Positions 1 through 7,178 of a stretch of 9,636 nucleotides of DNA are shown in pieces; the first letter of the stretch is position 1, and every line of letters begins with the position of its first letter. This DNA is from Candidatus Bathyarchaeota archaeon ex4484_135 (GTDB taxonomy: Archaea; Thermoproteota; Bathyarchaeia; EX4484-135). Below the pieces are notes generated by a model. It was given only the letters and a program-made list of their open reading frames with translations, made no database searches and had not been told where the DNA came from. The DNA lies in assembly GCA_002255025.1 (NCBI GenBank), contig NJEJ01000031.1, forward strand, positions 1-9,636. Reading direction: 5' to 3'. A program made the translations under genes and the position numbers.

Positions 1-863
1 ACGAAGAGCACCGTCCCCACGACCATGCCCACGTTGTTCGCCATGCCGCCCAGTATCAGTATGGTCCAGGGCCAGAACGTCCACGTCACCCTATCGTAGG
101 CGATGGCGGCTACGTAGAGCGTGTAGAAGGCATACAGGGCACCGGCGAGGGCTGCCATGGCGGAGCTGATGACCGTTATCTTCATCCTGTAGCTCACCAC
201 ATCCTTCCCTAGCACCTCAGCTGCCACATCGCAATCCCTTATGGCCCTCAGCGTCCTGCCCAAGGGCGACCTTGCTAGACGCTCGGCGTAGTAGAATATG
301 CCTATGGAGATGAACGTTATCACGATGGAGGTGATTATGAGCCTGAGTTGGCCGCCGTACTTAGCGGTGATGAACCTGAGGGGGTCTGGCACCATGACGC
401 CATAGGGGCCTCCGACCACTGGCGTGTAGTAGTTGAATATGTACCTCATGGCCTCCGATATCGCCAACATGAATATGGCGAAGTACTCGCCCTTGAGCCT
501 GGCGACCGGATAGGAAACCACGTAGCCAAATAGGGCTCCGAAGGCGACGGCCAGGGCTAGGCCGAGGACCAAGGTGCCGATGGCCAAGAGCGTGTCCCTG
601 CCGAGGACGGAGTTTATGGCACTGACTATCGGCGTGTTATCGAGTATGTAATCGCCCTTTATGGCCAAGAGCATCATGAGTATCCTGCCCGGGATGGCAC
701 CTACCACGAAGGCACCAACGGCCACGCCAGCTGACTTGCCGAAGTCAGCTATGCCCGTGTAGCCGTACTCTATGTTCAAGCTCAACGTCGCTATGAGGTA
801 GATAGCTATCATGGTTATCGTGTCCATTATGAAGAGCAACAGGGGCGGCAGTGACACCATCAT
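1..863 (-). CDS. livM: Branched-chain amino acid-type ABC transporter permease LivM (3' end cut by window)
   Basis: This is the second membrane permease of a HAAT-family importer, pairing with LivH in the cytoplasmic membrane to form the pore. The first 287 residues are present and the frame is still open at the window edge. Visible family marks are the early segment SLNIEYGYTGIADFG (about residues 28-42), matching the LNL-GY-G--s-G signature of LivM. The ATPase-contacting cytoplasmic loop SPLGRTLRAIRDCDVAAEVLG lies at about 199-219, followed by the hydrophobic stretch AMAALAGALYAFY. Several long hydrophobic helices alternate with short loops. The start is the ATG at 863-861, chosen because it makes an ATGA overlap with the livH stop (translational coupling) and has GGGGATGAG upstream; the next codon is also ATG, so a start three bases later is possible. 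The family is clear; the transported compound is not shown by the sequence. Confidence 0.93.
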   Translation of the reverse strand, partial: MMVSLPPLLLFIMDTITMIAIYLIATLSLNIEYGYTGIADFGKSAGVAVGAFVVGAIPGRILMMLLAIKGDYILDNTPIVSAINSVLGRDTLLAIGTLVLGLALAVAFGALFGYVVSYPVARLKGEYFAIFMLAISEAMRYIFNYYTPVVGGPYGVMVPDPLRFITAKYGGQLRLIITSIVITFISIGIFYYAERLARSPLGRTLRAIRDCDVAAEVLGKDVVSYRMKITVISSAMAALAGALYAFYTLYVAAIAYDRVTWTFWPWTILILGGMANNVGMVVGTVLF

Positions 864-1828
864 CTTCTCATCCCCAGGGTACCGAGCTGGGCCCACAGGC
901 CCGACAGCCTCAGCTTCAGCGTCCTAAGGACCTTTCTCCAGTTCACGCCCGTGAGGCCCTCAGGGGCCAAGAGGAGCGTCAGGGCCAGCATTATGAGCGG
1001 GATGGCTATTCTGTAGCTGAGGAACCAAGAGCCGACCACGGAGGCGACGGCGTACGTTATGAGGTACTCGGAGAGGCCAGCTATAGCACCGCCCAACATA
1101 GCACCGTAAATGCTGTAGAAGCCGCCTACTATGCTGGCCGTGAACACGGGCACTATTAGGTAGAAGCCGAGGCAGGGGCTGCCCCTGAAGTAGAAGGGCA
1201 ACAGGACGCCTGCCATACTGGCTAGGCCGCCGGCCAGGATCCAGGAGACCGTGTAGACGAGCTCGACGTTCACGCCGCATACGTTGGCTAAGTGCGGGTT
1301 CTCTATGGTGGCCCTCATGGCTATCCCGAACCGGGTCCTAGTGAGGAGGAGGTGTAGCGATACCATGAGGATGGCCACGGCCGCTACGGCCACGATGAAG
1401 ACACCGGGTTGGCCCAGGAACGTGAAGTCATAGGCCCTGAAGGGCATGAAGCCCCTCGTCTTCACCTTGTACGTCTCGGTCAGGAAGTCGGCATAGATGT
1501 TTAACATGGCGAATATCAGTATGTCGTAGCCCAGGGTGGCTATCATGAGGTGGTCCAGCGTGGCTCCCCTCTTCATGAGGGGCCTCAGTATCAGCTTGTA
1601 CAGGACCAGGGCCGCCAATGCACCGAGCACGAAGGCGACAGGCATGGCGAGGTAGGGGTTGAGGCCGAATATCTTGAGGAACGTGAAGGCCACGAACAGC
1701 CCTATGACCGCTATCTCGCCGTGAGCGAAGTTAGGCACCTTCGTCGTGATGTACGTGAGCGTCAGGCCGGTGCTAAGCAATATGAGCATAGAGGCGTAGG
1801 TGATAGCGTCTCTTATCAGTATCCACAT
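860..1828 (-). CDS. livH: Branched-chain amino acid-type ABC transporter permease LivH
   Basis: A 322-residue integral membrane permease, the first gene of the leftward livHM operon and partner of LivM. About eight hydrophobic segments are visible. Family signatures are NFAHGEIAVIGLFVA (residues 33-47), the cytoplasmic coupling loop TRFGIAMRATIENPHLANVCGV (about 165-186, where the LivG/LivF ATPases dock), a glycine-rich SIYGAMLGGAIAG (239-251), and the conserved APEGL near the end (288-292). Length is slightly above the usual ~290-300 because of a basic C-terminal tail (WRKVLRTLKLRLSG). The start ATG at 1828 follows GGGGAAGG and lies about 35 bases below a TATA box. Its last four bases overlap the livM start. 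Substrate cannot be read from the sequence; the family also transports amides and urea. Confidence 0.95.
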   Translation of the reverse strand: MWILIRDAITYASMLILLSTGLTLTYITTKVPNFAHGEIAVIGLFVAFTFLKIFGLNPYLAMPVAFVLGALAALVLYKLILRPLMKRGATLDHLMIATLGYDILIFAMLNIYADFLTETYKVKTRGFMPFRAYDFTFLGQPGVFIVAVAAVAILMVSLHLLLTRTRFGIAMRATIENPHLANVCGVNVELVYTVSWILAGGLASMAGVLLPFYFRGSPCLGFYLIVPVFTASIVGGFYSIYGAMLGGAIAGLSEYLITYAVASVVGSWFLSYRIAIPLIMLALTLLLAPEGLTGVNWRKVLRTLKLRLSGLWAQLGTLGMRR

Positions 1829-1860
1829 GACCTTCCCCGGAATCGTGGGGGAAGAAACAG

Positions 1861-1870
1861 CCTATTTAAG
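1861..1870 (-). promoter_or_regulatory. TATA box of the livHM operon
   Basis: On the minus strand the sequence reads CTTAAATAGG, preceded by an A-rich ACAAACA stretch that could act as BRE. The centre is about 37 bases upstream of the livH ATG, so transcription would begin near 1840 with a leader of roughly 12 bases that includes GGGGAAGG. It is inferred from position and match to archaeal promoters. Confidence 0.6.
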
Positions 1871-1905
1871 TGTTTGTGGCTCCCGCAACCCCCCAGATAA
1901 AACTA

Positions 1906-1925
1906 TAACTCGTCCTCATGAGTTA
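1906..1925. promoter_or_regulatory. Inverted repeat TAACTC-N8-GAGTTA in the liv divergent region
   Basis: A perfect 6+6 inverted repeat with an 8-base spacer, roughly midway between the two divergent liv promoters. The spacing suits a dimeric DNA-binding regulator such as an Lrp/AsnC protein, but no regulator gene lies in the window, so the role is inferred. Confidence 0.35.
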
Positions 1926-1962
1926 CAATGATGGACCTACCAGAGCAGAACCACGAATTAAG

Positions 1963-1974
1963 GATCACTTGATC
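1963..1974. promoter_or_regulatory. Inverted repeat GATCA-N2-TGATC in the liv divergent region
   Basis: A perfect 5+5 inverted repeat with two central bases, about 40 bases upstream of the livK TATA box. It could be an operator half of the same control region as the repeats at 1906 and 1982, or chance; the arms are short. Confidence 0.25.
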
Positions 1975-1981
1975 TCCAGGA

Positions 1982-1999
1982 TGCCCTCTCCCGAGGGCA
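1982..1999. promoter_or_regulatory. Inverted repeat TGCCCTC-N4-GAGGGCA just upstream of the livK promoter
   Basis: A perfect 7+7 inverted repeat with a 4-base centre ending 13 bases before the livK TATA box, and just upstream of the putative BRE. This is where archaeal activators often bind. It lies outside the predicted transcript, so an operator is more likely than an RNA hairpin. Confidence 0.4.
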
Positions 2000-2005
2000 C
2001 CTTCC

Positions 2006-2021
2006 GGAAAGCCTTAAATAA
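2006..2021 (+). promoter_or_regulatory. BRE/TATA promoter of the livKGF operon
   Basis: GGAAAGC (BRE-like) is followed by CTTAAATAA (TATA box, 2013-2021). Transcription would start near 2042, giving a leader of about 16 bases that carries the GGTG ribosome site (2047-2050), seven bases before the livK ATG. Confidence 0.65.
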
Positions 2022-2057
2022 TCTAATTCCCATTACCGTTTCCCTCGGTGGAAAGTC

Positions 2058-3326
2058 ATGGAGGTTAAGGGTGCCCTAGCTGCTGTCATAGCCATCATCT
2101 GCCTCTTGGCTGGCATAGGCATCGGCTACGGCGTGGGCACCATTGTAGCACCCAAGCCGACCGGCCCTACCGGCCCTGCCCTCACGGGCACGCTCAAGAT
2201 AGGCGGCCTAATAGAACTCACGGGCGACCTGGGCCCGTGGGGCCCGATGTACAGGGCTGCCCTAGAACTCGCTGAGAGCGATGTAAATGCCTGGCTGAAG
2301 GACATAGGAGCTGGCTTCAAGATAGACATCCTCATAGAAGACGTGGAGAGCAATCCTACCGTGTGCCTAGACAAGGTAAAGGCCCTTTACGCCGAGGGCG
2401 TACGCTTCTTCGTCGGCCCTACGTCGAGTGCCGAGCTGAGTGCCATCAAGGATTACTGTGATTCCAACCAGCTGCTCGTCATCTCCCACGCCTCCACGGC
2501 CCTGAGCCTGGCCGTGGAAGGCGACTTCATATTCAGGGCTTGTCCGAACGACGCTGCCCAGAGCCTGGCCATAGCCAAGATGATAGAGGATGTCGGTGTC
2601 GAGCAACTCATAATCCTCTACAGGGATGACGACTGGGGCAGGGGCCTGATGGAGGCTGTTACTGAAGCTTACCACGGCGATATCTACGACACGATACCTT
2701 ATACCGAGAAGCCCGAGTACACCACGGAGGTCAGCACCCTCAACTCCAAGGTGAGTGCTGCCGTTTCTACTTACGGTGCCGATAAGGTCGGTGTCTTGGC
2801 CATAAGCTTCGGCGAGATAGCCACCATAGTCCAGACGGCCAAGAACTACCCGACACTCAGCCAGGTGAAGTGGTTCGGCTGTGACGGCTTCGTGATGTGC
2901 ACTGAGCTCCTCGATCCAGCCGTGGTGGACTTCGTGAACAAGACGGGCATGGTCTGCACGGTGTTCGCACCCACCAAGTCCCCGAGGTTCGAGCACGTGA
3001 GGGACTACATCTACCGCCAGGTCGGTGAGGAGCCTGATGCTTACGCCTACCCGCTCTACGACGCCGTCTGGCTGATAGTGCTCAGCGTGCTCGAGGTGGA
3101 TTCCTTCGACCCCGTCAAGGTCAAGGATGTCCTGCCCAAGGTGGCTGAGAACTACTTCGGTGCCACGGGTTGGATGAAGATGAACGCCGCTGGCGATAAG
3201 GAGGCCTCTGACTATGACCTCTGTGCCATCGTGGAGGTCTCCCCGGGCGAGTTCGAGTGGAAGTACGTGGGCAAGTGGGACTACGCCACGAACACGATAA
3301 TCTGGACCGTGCAGGTCTACGGGTGA
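2058..3326 (+). CDS. livK: Branched-chain amino acid-type ABC transporter substrate-binding protein LivK, membrane-anchored
   Basis: A 422-residue extracellular binding protein that captures the ligand and delivers it to LivHM. Residues 5-31 form one hydrophobic helix (AVIAIICLLAGIGIGYGVG), with no clear lipobox, so it is probably an uncleaved or archaeal-type signal anchor. A short Pro/Thr/Gly linker (about 32-43) leads to the two-lobed periplasmic-binding fold (Peripla_BP_6 type). That fold starts with TLKIGGLIELTGDLGPWG, the classic LivJ/LivK beginning, and continues with FFVGPTSSAE, the usual 'GP-SS' substrate-site segment. Several cysteines are present in the external domain, as is common in hyperthermophile surface proteins. 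It is the first gene of livKGF with its own promoter. Ligand unknown: a branched-chain amino acid is the default, but HAAT binding proteins also take other amino acids, amides or urea. Confidence 0.93.
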   Translation: MEVKGALAAVIAIICLLAGIGIGYGVGTIVAPKPTGPTGPALTGTLKIGGLIELTGDLGPWGPMYRAALELAESDVNAWLKDIGAGFKIDILIEDVESNPTVCLDKVKALYAEGVRFFVGPTSSAELSAIKDYCDSNQLLVISHASTALSLAVEGDFIFRACPNDAAQSLAIAKMIEDVGVEQLIILYRDDDWGRGLMEAVTEAYHGDIYDTIPYTEKPEYTTEVSTLNSKVSAAVSTYGADKVGVLAISFGEIATIVQTAKNYPTLSQVKWFGCDGFVMCTELLDPAVVDFVNKTGMVCTVFAPTKSPRFEHVRDYIYRQVGEEPDAYAYPLYDAVWLIVLSVLEVDSFDPVKVKDVLPKVAENYFGATGWMKMNAAGDKEASDYDLCAIVEVSPGEFEWKYVGKWDYATNTIIWTVQVYG

Positions 3327-3329
3327 GCC

Positions 3330-3354
3330 TTTTTACGCACCCCCATCATTTTTT
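3330..3354 (+). terminator. Two T-tracts between livK and livG, possible partial terminator
   Basis: Five T residues (3330-3334) and six T residues (3349-3354) lie directly after the livK stop. Archaeal RNA polymerase can terminate on such U-runs without a hairpin. Because livG follows within 42 bases with no obvious promoter of its own, this could act as leaky termination giving more binding protein than ATPase. Confidence 0.4.
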
Positions 3355-3368
3355 GAGGTGGTCGTGAG

Positions 3369-4127
3369 GTGACGGAGAACGTGATACTATGCACAGAGGG
3401 ACTCAGGAAGACCTTCGGTGGCTTGGTAGCTCTTGATAACGTGAGCATAAGCGTGGAGAAGGGTTCCGTCACGCTCCTCATGGGGCCCAACGGTGCTGGC
3501 AAGACGACGTTCTTGAGGGTCGTCTGCGGCATTTACAAGCCCGACGCTGGCCACGTGTACTTCAATGGCCGTGATATAACGGGCCTCAAGCCACACGAGA
3601 TATATAGGCTGGGCCTCGTGAAGACCTTCCAGATACCACTCCCCTTCATAAAGCTCACGGTCTTAGAGAACTTGCTGGTGGCAGCCAGGGACAACCCAGG
3701 CGAGAGCTTGCTCCGGGCTCCCTTCAGGAGGGCGTGGATGAAGAAGGAGGAGGAACTCGTGGAGAAGGCATTTAACATCTTGGAACTCCTCAAGCTGGAC
3801 CACCTCTGGGATCACCCGTCTTATGGGCTGAGCGGAGGACAGATGAAGCTGCTCGAGATAGGGAGGGCTCTCATGGCGGATGCTAAGATGATAATGATGG
3901 ATGAGCCTGTCTCGGGCGTGAACCCAGTCCTCGCACACGAGATATTCGCCCGCCTCCTGAGGCTCAGGAAGGAACTTAACGTGACGTTCTTCATAATAGA
4001 GCACAGGTTGGAGATCGCCCTCAAGTACGTGGATTACGTCTATGTCTTGGACAGAGGGCGCTTGCTCACGCAGGGCGAGCCGGAGAAGGTCGTAGATGAC
4101 CCTCGGGTCATCGAGGCCTACTTATAA
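3369..4127 (+). CDS. livG: Branched-chain amino acid-type ABC transporter ATP-binding protein LivG
   Basis: A 252-residue cytoplasmic ATPase that, with LivF, drives the LivHM permease. All nucleotide-binding motifs are intact: Walker A GPNGAGKTT (39-47), Q-loop Q88, signature LSGGQ (154-158), Walker B MIMMDEP (174-180), D-loop SGVNP, and switch histidine H212 in IEHRLE. The segment after the Q-loop, LTVLENLLVAA, is typical of LivG, and the length matches the family (about 250). The start is GTG at 3369, preceded by GAGGTG (3355-3360) with 8 bases between. It is the second gene of livKGF, 42 bases after livK and 32 bases before livF. Confidence 0.95.
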   Translation: MTENVILCTEGLRKTFGGLVALDNVSISVEKGSVTLLMGPNGAGKTTFLRVVCGIYKPDAGHVYFNGRDITGLKPHEIYRLGLVKTFQIPLPFIKLTVLENLLVAARDNPGESLLRAPFRRAWMKKEEELVEKAFNILELLKLDHLWDHPSYGLSGGQMKLLEIGRALMADAKMIMMDEPVSGVNPVLAHEIFARLLRLRKELNVTFFIIEHRLEIALKYVDYVYVLDRGRLLTQGEPEKVVDDPRVIEAYL

Positions 4128-4159
4128 GCTGGCCGGTCCAAGGGAGGGGGTGCTGGCCC

Positions 4160-4876
4160 GTGTTGGCCGTTAAAGACCTGAACGCTGGCTACGGGAAGTT
4201 CAGCGTCCTCTTCGGCGTGAACATGGAGGCTAAGGACAAGGAGATAACGGTCATAGTCGGGCCGAACGGGAGCGGGAAATCCACGCTCCTGAAGAGCGTA
4301 TTCGGCCTCACGACCATATACTCGGGCAGCATAAGGTTCGATGGGGAAGAGCTGACCAAGTACCCGCCGCACGTTATAGCTAGGAAGGGCGTTGCCTACC
4401 TACCCCAGACGGAGAATGTGTTCACGAACTTGAGCGTCCGGGAGAACCTCATCATGGCTTCTTACTCGCTGAGGAAGGAAGAAGTCGAGGACAGGATAGA
4501 AGAAGTCATAGGGACGTTCCCGGTCCTTAAGCCGCTCATGGAGAAGAGGGCTGGGATGCTGAGCGGCGGTGAGAGGCGTATGCTCGCCATAGCCATGTCC
4601 CTACTGAGGAGGCCTAAGCTCATGATGTTCGATGAGCCCACCACGGACCTAGCACCCAAGATCGCCAGGGAGATACTGAACAAGATAGTGGAGCTGAGGG
4701 ACGAACTCGGCATAGCCATAATACTCGTGGAGCAGAGTGCAAAGAGGGCCCTTGAGATAGGGGACAAGGCTTACCTGCTCGTGGACGGCCGCGTGAACTT
4801 CGAGGGGACGCCGGAGGAACTACTGAACCACCCGAGGCTGAGCAGGCTCTACCTGGGGATAGAAACAGGCCTATAG
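4160..4876 (+). CDS. livF: Branched-chain amino acid-type ABC transporter ATP-binding protein LivF
   Basis: A 238-residue ATPase, the second of the LivGF pair. Motifs: Walker A GPNGSGKST (34-42), Q-loop Q83, signature LSGGE (134-138, Glu in place of the last Gln), Walker B LMMFDEP (154-160). At the switch position it has VEQSA rather than a histidine, which is usual for LivF. The C-terminal NHPRLSRLYLG resembles the family ending 'hp-V---YLG'. The start is GTG at 4160 with a strong GGAGGGGGTG (4143-4152) seven bases before it. It is the last gene of the livKGF operon and converges on the methyltransferase gene with only 13 bases between the two stop codons, so the two transcripts must overlap or end inside each other. 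Confidence 0.95.
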   Translation: MLAVKDLNAGYGKFSVLFGVNMEAKDKEITVIVGPNGSGKSTLLKSVFGLTTIYSGSIRFDGEELTKYPPHVIARKGVAYLPQTENVFTNLSVRENLIMASYSLRKEEVEDRIEEVIGTFPVLKPLMEKRAGMLSGGERRMLAIAMSLLRRPKLMMFDEPTTDLAPKIAREILNKIVELRDELGIAIILVEQSAKRALEIGDKAYLLVDGRVNFEGTPEELLNHPRLSRLYLGIETGL

Positions 4877-4889
4877 AAAGATCGGGCTT

Positions 4890-6353
4890 TTAGAGGACAG
4901 GCACCTTTTCTATTCCGTAACGCTTCATCACGTCTTCCAACAGTGCCCTCAGGTCCCTCTCCACGTCCGGAGGCAGAGGCTCTGGCTCGTGCTTGGCCAA
5001 CAGCTCGTTCACCCTCTCCTTGGCCCTAGCCACTATGTCCTTAGCACCTGCCCTCCTCCAGCCGTCCAAGCTCAGCCGGTCCACCACGGGCGATGGCATG
5101 AATATCTCCTTTCTCAGCCACTCTCTCGTGTGCTTCTCAGCTAGGTAGTGTCCGCCTGGGCACACTTTCCTCATCACGTCTATGGCCAATGTATCGGCAT
5201 CTACTTCAACGCCCTTAGCCAGCCTGAGGGCCATGCCGCATATCTCGTTATCTATGACGAGCTTCTCGAAGGATTGGCAGCTCTCCGAGACGAGCATGCC
5301 CGGGCCTGAGATGACGTTCACCCCTGCCAAGGTGCCCAGGATTATGCCTGCAGCCGTCTCGAAGCCAGCCTGAGCATCTATGGTCTTTGAGTCGCTCAGG
5401 CCGAGGTAGGCATGGGTGGGCAGGCCGTAGAACTTGCCCATCTGGGCATAAGCACAGCATAGCATCACGGTCTCTATGGCCCCTAGCCTTGGCGTAGCAT
5501 AACGCATGTCGAAGGTGGTCGGGGAACCGCCGTAGATTATCGGGGCACCTGGGTTCGTGAGCTGTGATATCACTATGGCACTCAGCTCTTCTGCGTTGAG
5601 CTGGGCCAGGCTGCCAGCCAGCGTTATCGGGCCCGTGGCCCCCACTTGGGGCATGGAGACGATCTCGGCGGGCACCTTGTACTTAGCACAATCTATGAGG
5701 TTCTGGCACGTGATATCGCTCCACATGAGCGGGGCAGATGGGCACACGTCGAATATGGCCATGGGCTTCTTGCCAGCCTCAGTGCCAGCCACCACGGACA
5801 GCATCTTCACCATGTCGTGTAGCCCTTCCTTTGTGAAAGCACCCGTCACGATGGGCTTGGTGGAGTTCTTCAGCACTATGTAGAGCCTGTAGAGGTCAGC
5901 TATACGCTTGTCCACGTCGGCAGGTATCATGGCCGTGCTTTGGGCGTGTATGTACTCTAGGGCATCGGCCAGCCTGACGAAATCGGCGAAATCCTTGGCT
6001 AAGGGCTCCCTCACCCGGCCAGTCTCACGGTCGAGGACGAAAATGGCAGCCGAGCCAGGATCATATATCACGTTGTCCTTCCCTACTATGGCGTCGTGCT
6101 TCCCGTCGCGGCTGTAGAGCCTTATCACGGACGGAGCCTTGGAGAGGCACTCCTTCACGATGTGCTCAGGTATCTTGGCTATCTTCTTGGTTTCGTCTAC
6201 CTCACAGCCTCCTTTCCTGAGTATCTTGAGGGCCTCCTCGTTCTTCACTATGACGCCCTTCTCCTCTAGCAGTTGGAGGGAGGCCAGGTGTATGGCTTCC
6301 ATGTCGTCCCTGCTCAGCAACTCAAGCATCCTACGGCCCGGGAAGGGACACAT
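4890..6353 (-). CDS. MttB-family (COG5598) corrinoid-dependent methyltransferase, non-pyrrolysine type
   Basis: A 487-residue cytoplasmic enzyme of the trimethylamine methyltransferase superfamily. It would move a methyl group from a methylated amine to the cobalt of the corrinoid protein encoded just upstream. Family marks are the N-terminal LELLSRDDMEAIHLASLQLL, a central GGSPTTFDMRYATPRLGA, then SDSKTIDAQAGFETA and the C-terminal LVIDNEICGMA, with full family length. The frame is unbroken with no in-frame TAG and ends in TAA, so pyrrolysine is absent. Characterised members of this kind (MtgB and relatives) demethylate glycine betaine or other quaternary amines, not trimethylamine. The start at 6353 was chosen because GGTGG sits six bases before it and it follows the previous stop by one base. 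An ATG at 6329 (MLELLS) is an alternative lacking a ribosome site; an ATG at 6431 would overlap the upstream gene. Substrate is unknown. Confidence 0.9.
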   Translation of the reverse strand: MCPFPGRRMLELLSRDDMEAIHLASLQLLEEKGVIVKNEEALKILRKGGCEVDETKKIAKIPEHIVKECLSKAPSVIRLYSRDGKHDAIVGKDNVIYDPGSAAIFVLDRETGRVREPLAKDFADFVRLADALEYIHAQSTAMIPADVDKRIADLYRLYIVLKNSTKPIVTGAFTKEGLHDMVKMLSVVAGTEAGKKPMAIFDVCPSAPLMWSDITCQNLIDCAKYKVPAEIVSMPQVGATGPITLAGSLAQLNAEELSAIVISQLTNPGAPIIYGGSPTTFDMRYATPRLGAIETVMLCCAYAQMGKFYGLPTHAYLGLSDSKTIDAQAGFETAAGIILGTLAGVNVISGPGMLVSESCQSFEKLVIDNEICGMALRLAKGVEVDADTLAIDVMRKVCPGGHYLAEKHTREWLRKEIFMPSPVVDRLSLDGWRRAGAKDIVARAKERVNELLAKHEPEPLPPDVERDLRALLEDVMKRYGIEKVPVL

Positions 6354-6354
6354 C

Positions 6355-7017
6355 TCAATCCACCTTCCTGCCCAAGAGCTGCAGGGCCTTCCTGACGGCG
6401 TCGCTGGCGTCCAGGCCACAGGCATCTGCACCTATCTCCCTGGCCCACTCCTCAGTGACAGGTGCTCCTCCCACCATGACCTTCACCTTGTCCCTGAAGT
6501 TGGCCGCCTTCAGGGCCTCTATGACCTCCTTCTGCTTCGCCATGGTCGTGGTCATGAGGGCACTAAGGCCGAGTATATCGGGCTTCAGCTCCCTGACCTT
6601 CTCCACGAAGACCTCCGTGGGCACGTCCTCACCCAGGTCTATGACCTCGAAGCCAGCAGCCATGAGCATGGCAGCCACTATGCCCTTGCCGAGGCTGTGA
6701 ATGTCGCCCTCCACCGTGCCTATAAGGAACCGCCCCACATACTCGGCCCTCCCGGCCTCAAGTATCTTCTTCTTCAGGATCTCGGCACCAGCCTCCATGG
6801 TCTGGGCAGCGGCCACTAGCTCCGTGAGGAATATTTCGCCCCTCCCGAACTTATCGCCGATCTCCCTCAGGGCCTTCGCCAGGCCTTCCTCGAGGGCCTT
6901 CACGGGATCTATGCCAACTTCAACGGCCTTCTGGGCATACTCACGGGCCATCTCCGGGTCGTATTCCCTGACAGCCCTCCGAAGCCCCTCGATTATCTCT
7001 TCCTCGCTCATCTCCAT
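6355..7017 (-). CDS. Corrinoid (methylcobalamin) carrier protein, MtbC/MttC family
   Basis: A 220-residue soluble protein that carries a B12 cofactor and shuttles methyl groups between a substrate-specific methyltransferase and a second one acting on a carrier such as tetrahydropterin or a thiol. The N-terminal helical cap (about 1-88) includes GEIFLTELVAAAQTMEAG, the usual methionine-synthase-cap-like element. The Rossmann-like B12 domain follows, with the cobalt-ligand motif D105-x-H107-x-x-G110 (GDIHSLG), then GLSALMTTT (150-158) and VGGAPVT (182-188), which line the nucleotide tail pocket. Length is typical (210-220). It is the first gene of a two-gene operon with the MttB-family enzyme, one base apart. 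The ATG at 7017 lies about 28 bases from a TATA box, implying a nearly leaderless mRNA; an ATG at 7011 is also possible. The window contains no corrinoid reactivase or second methyltransferase. Confidence 0.93.
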   Translation of the reverse strand: MEMSEEEIIEGLRRAVREYDPEMAREYAQKAVEVGIDPVKALEEGLAKALREIGDKFGRGEIFLTELVAAAQTMEAGAEILKKKILEAGRAEYVGRFLIGTVEGDIHSLGKGIVAAMLMAAGFEVIDLGEDVPTEVFVEKVRELKPDILGLSALMTTTMAKQKEVIEALKAANFRDKVKVMVGGAPVTEEWAREIGADACGLDASDAVRKALQLLGRKVD

Positions 7018-7039
7018 CGCCGGGGACCCGGACGAGACC

Positions 7040-7050
7040 CTTAATAAAAG
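7040..7050 (-). promoter_or_regulatory. TATA box of the corrinoid-protein/methyltransferase operon
   Basis: On the minus strand the sequence reads CTTTTATTAAG, centred about 28 bases upstream of the corrinoid-protein ATG. Transcription would start within a few bases of the start codon, giving a nearly leaderless mRNA, which agrees with the absence of a ribosome site there. Read on the plus strand (TTAATAAAA) the same box is 26 bases from the ATG at 7071 and could fire in both directions. Confidence 0.6.
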
Positions 7051-7178
7051 GCTTTCTTCAAGGAGAATTCATGGCCAACGCAAATTCACGTGGCCCAGAA
7101 CAGGGCCAACAAGCTACAAAAACGGAGGCCGTGGTCTCCCACGAGGAGAACCGGATATGCGTGCGGGAGGCTCCTACC

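Noticed and set aside
1918..2079. Short plus-strand open frame of 53 codons in the liv divergent region
   Set aside because: It covers the livK promoter and overlaps the livK start; it has no ribosome site, and the TATA-like bases before it are too close.
4890..6353. Pyrrolysine-containing trimethylamine methyltransferase (true MttB)
   Set aside because: There is no in-frame TAG in the gene and the stop is TAA, so pyrrolysine cannot be encoded.
6354..6431. Upstream ATG at 6431 as the start of the MttB-family gene
   Set aside because: It would add 26 residues that are the shadow of the corrinoid gene's end and lack family similarity; the ATG at 6353 has GGTGG at proper spacing.
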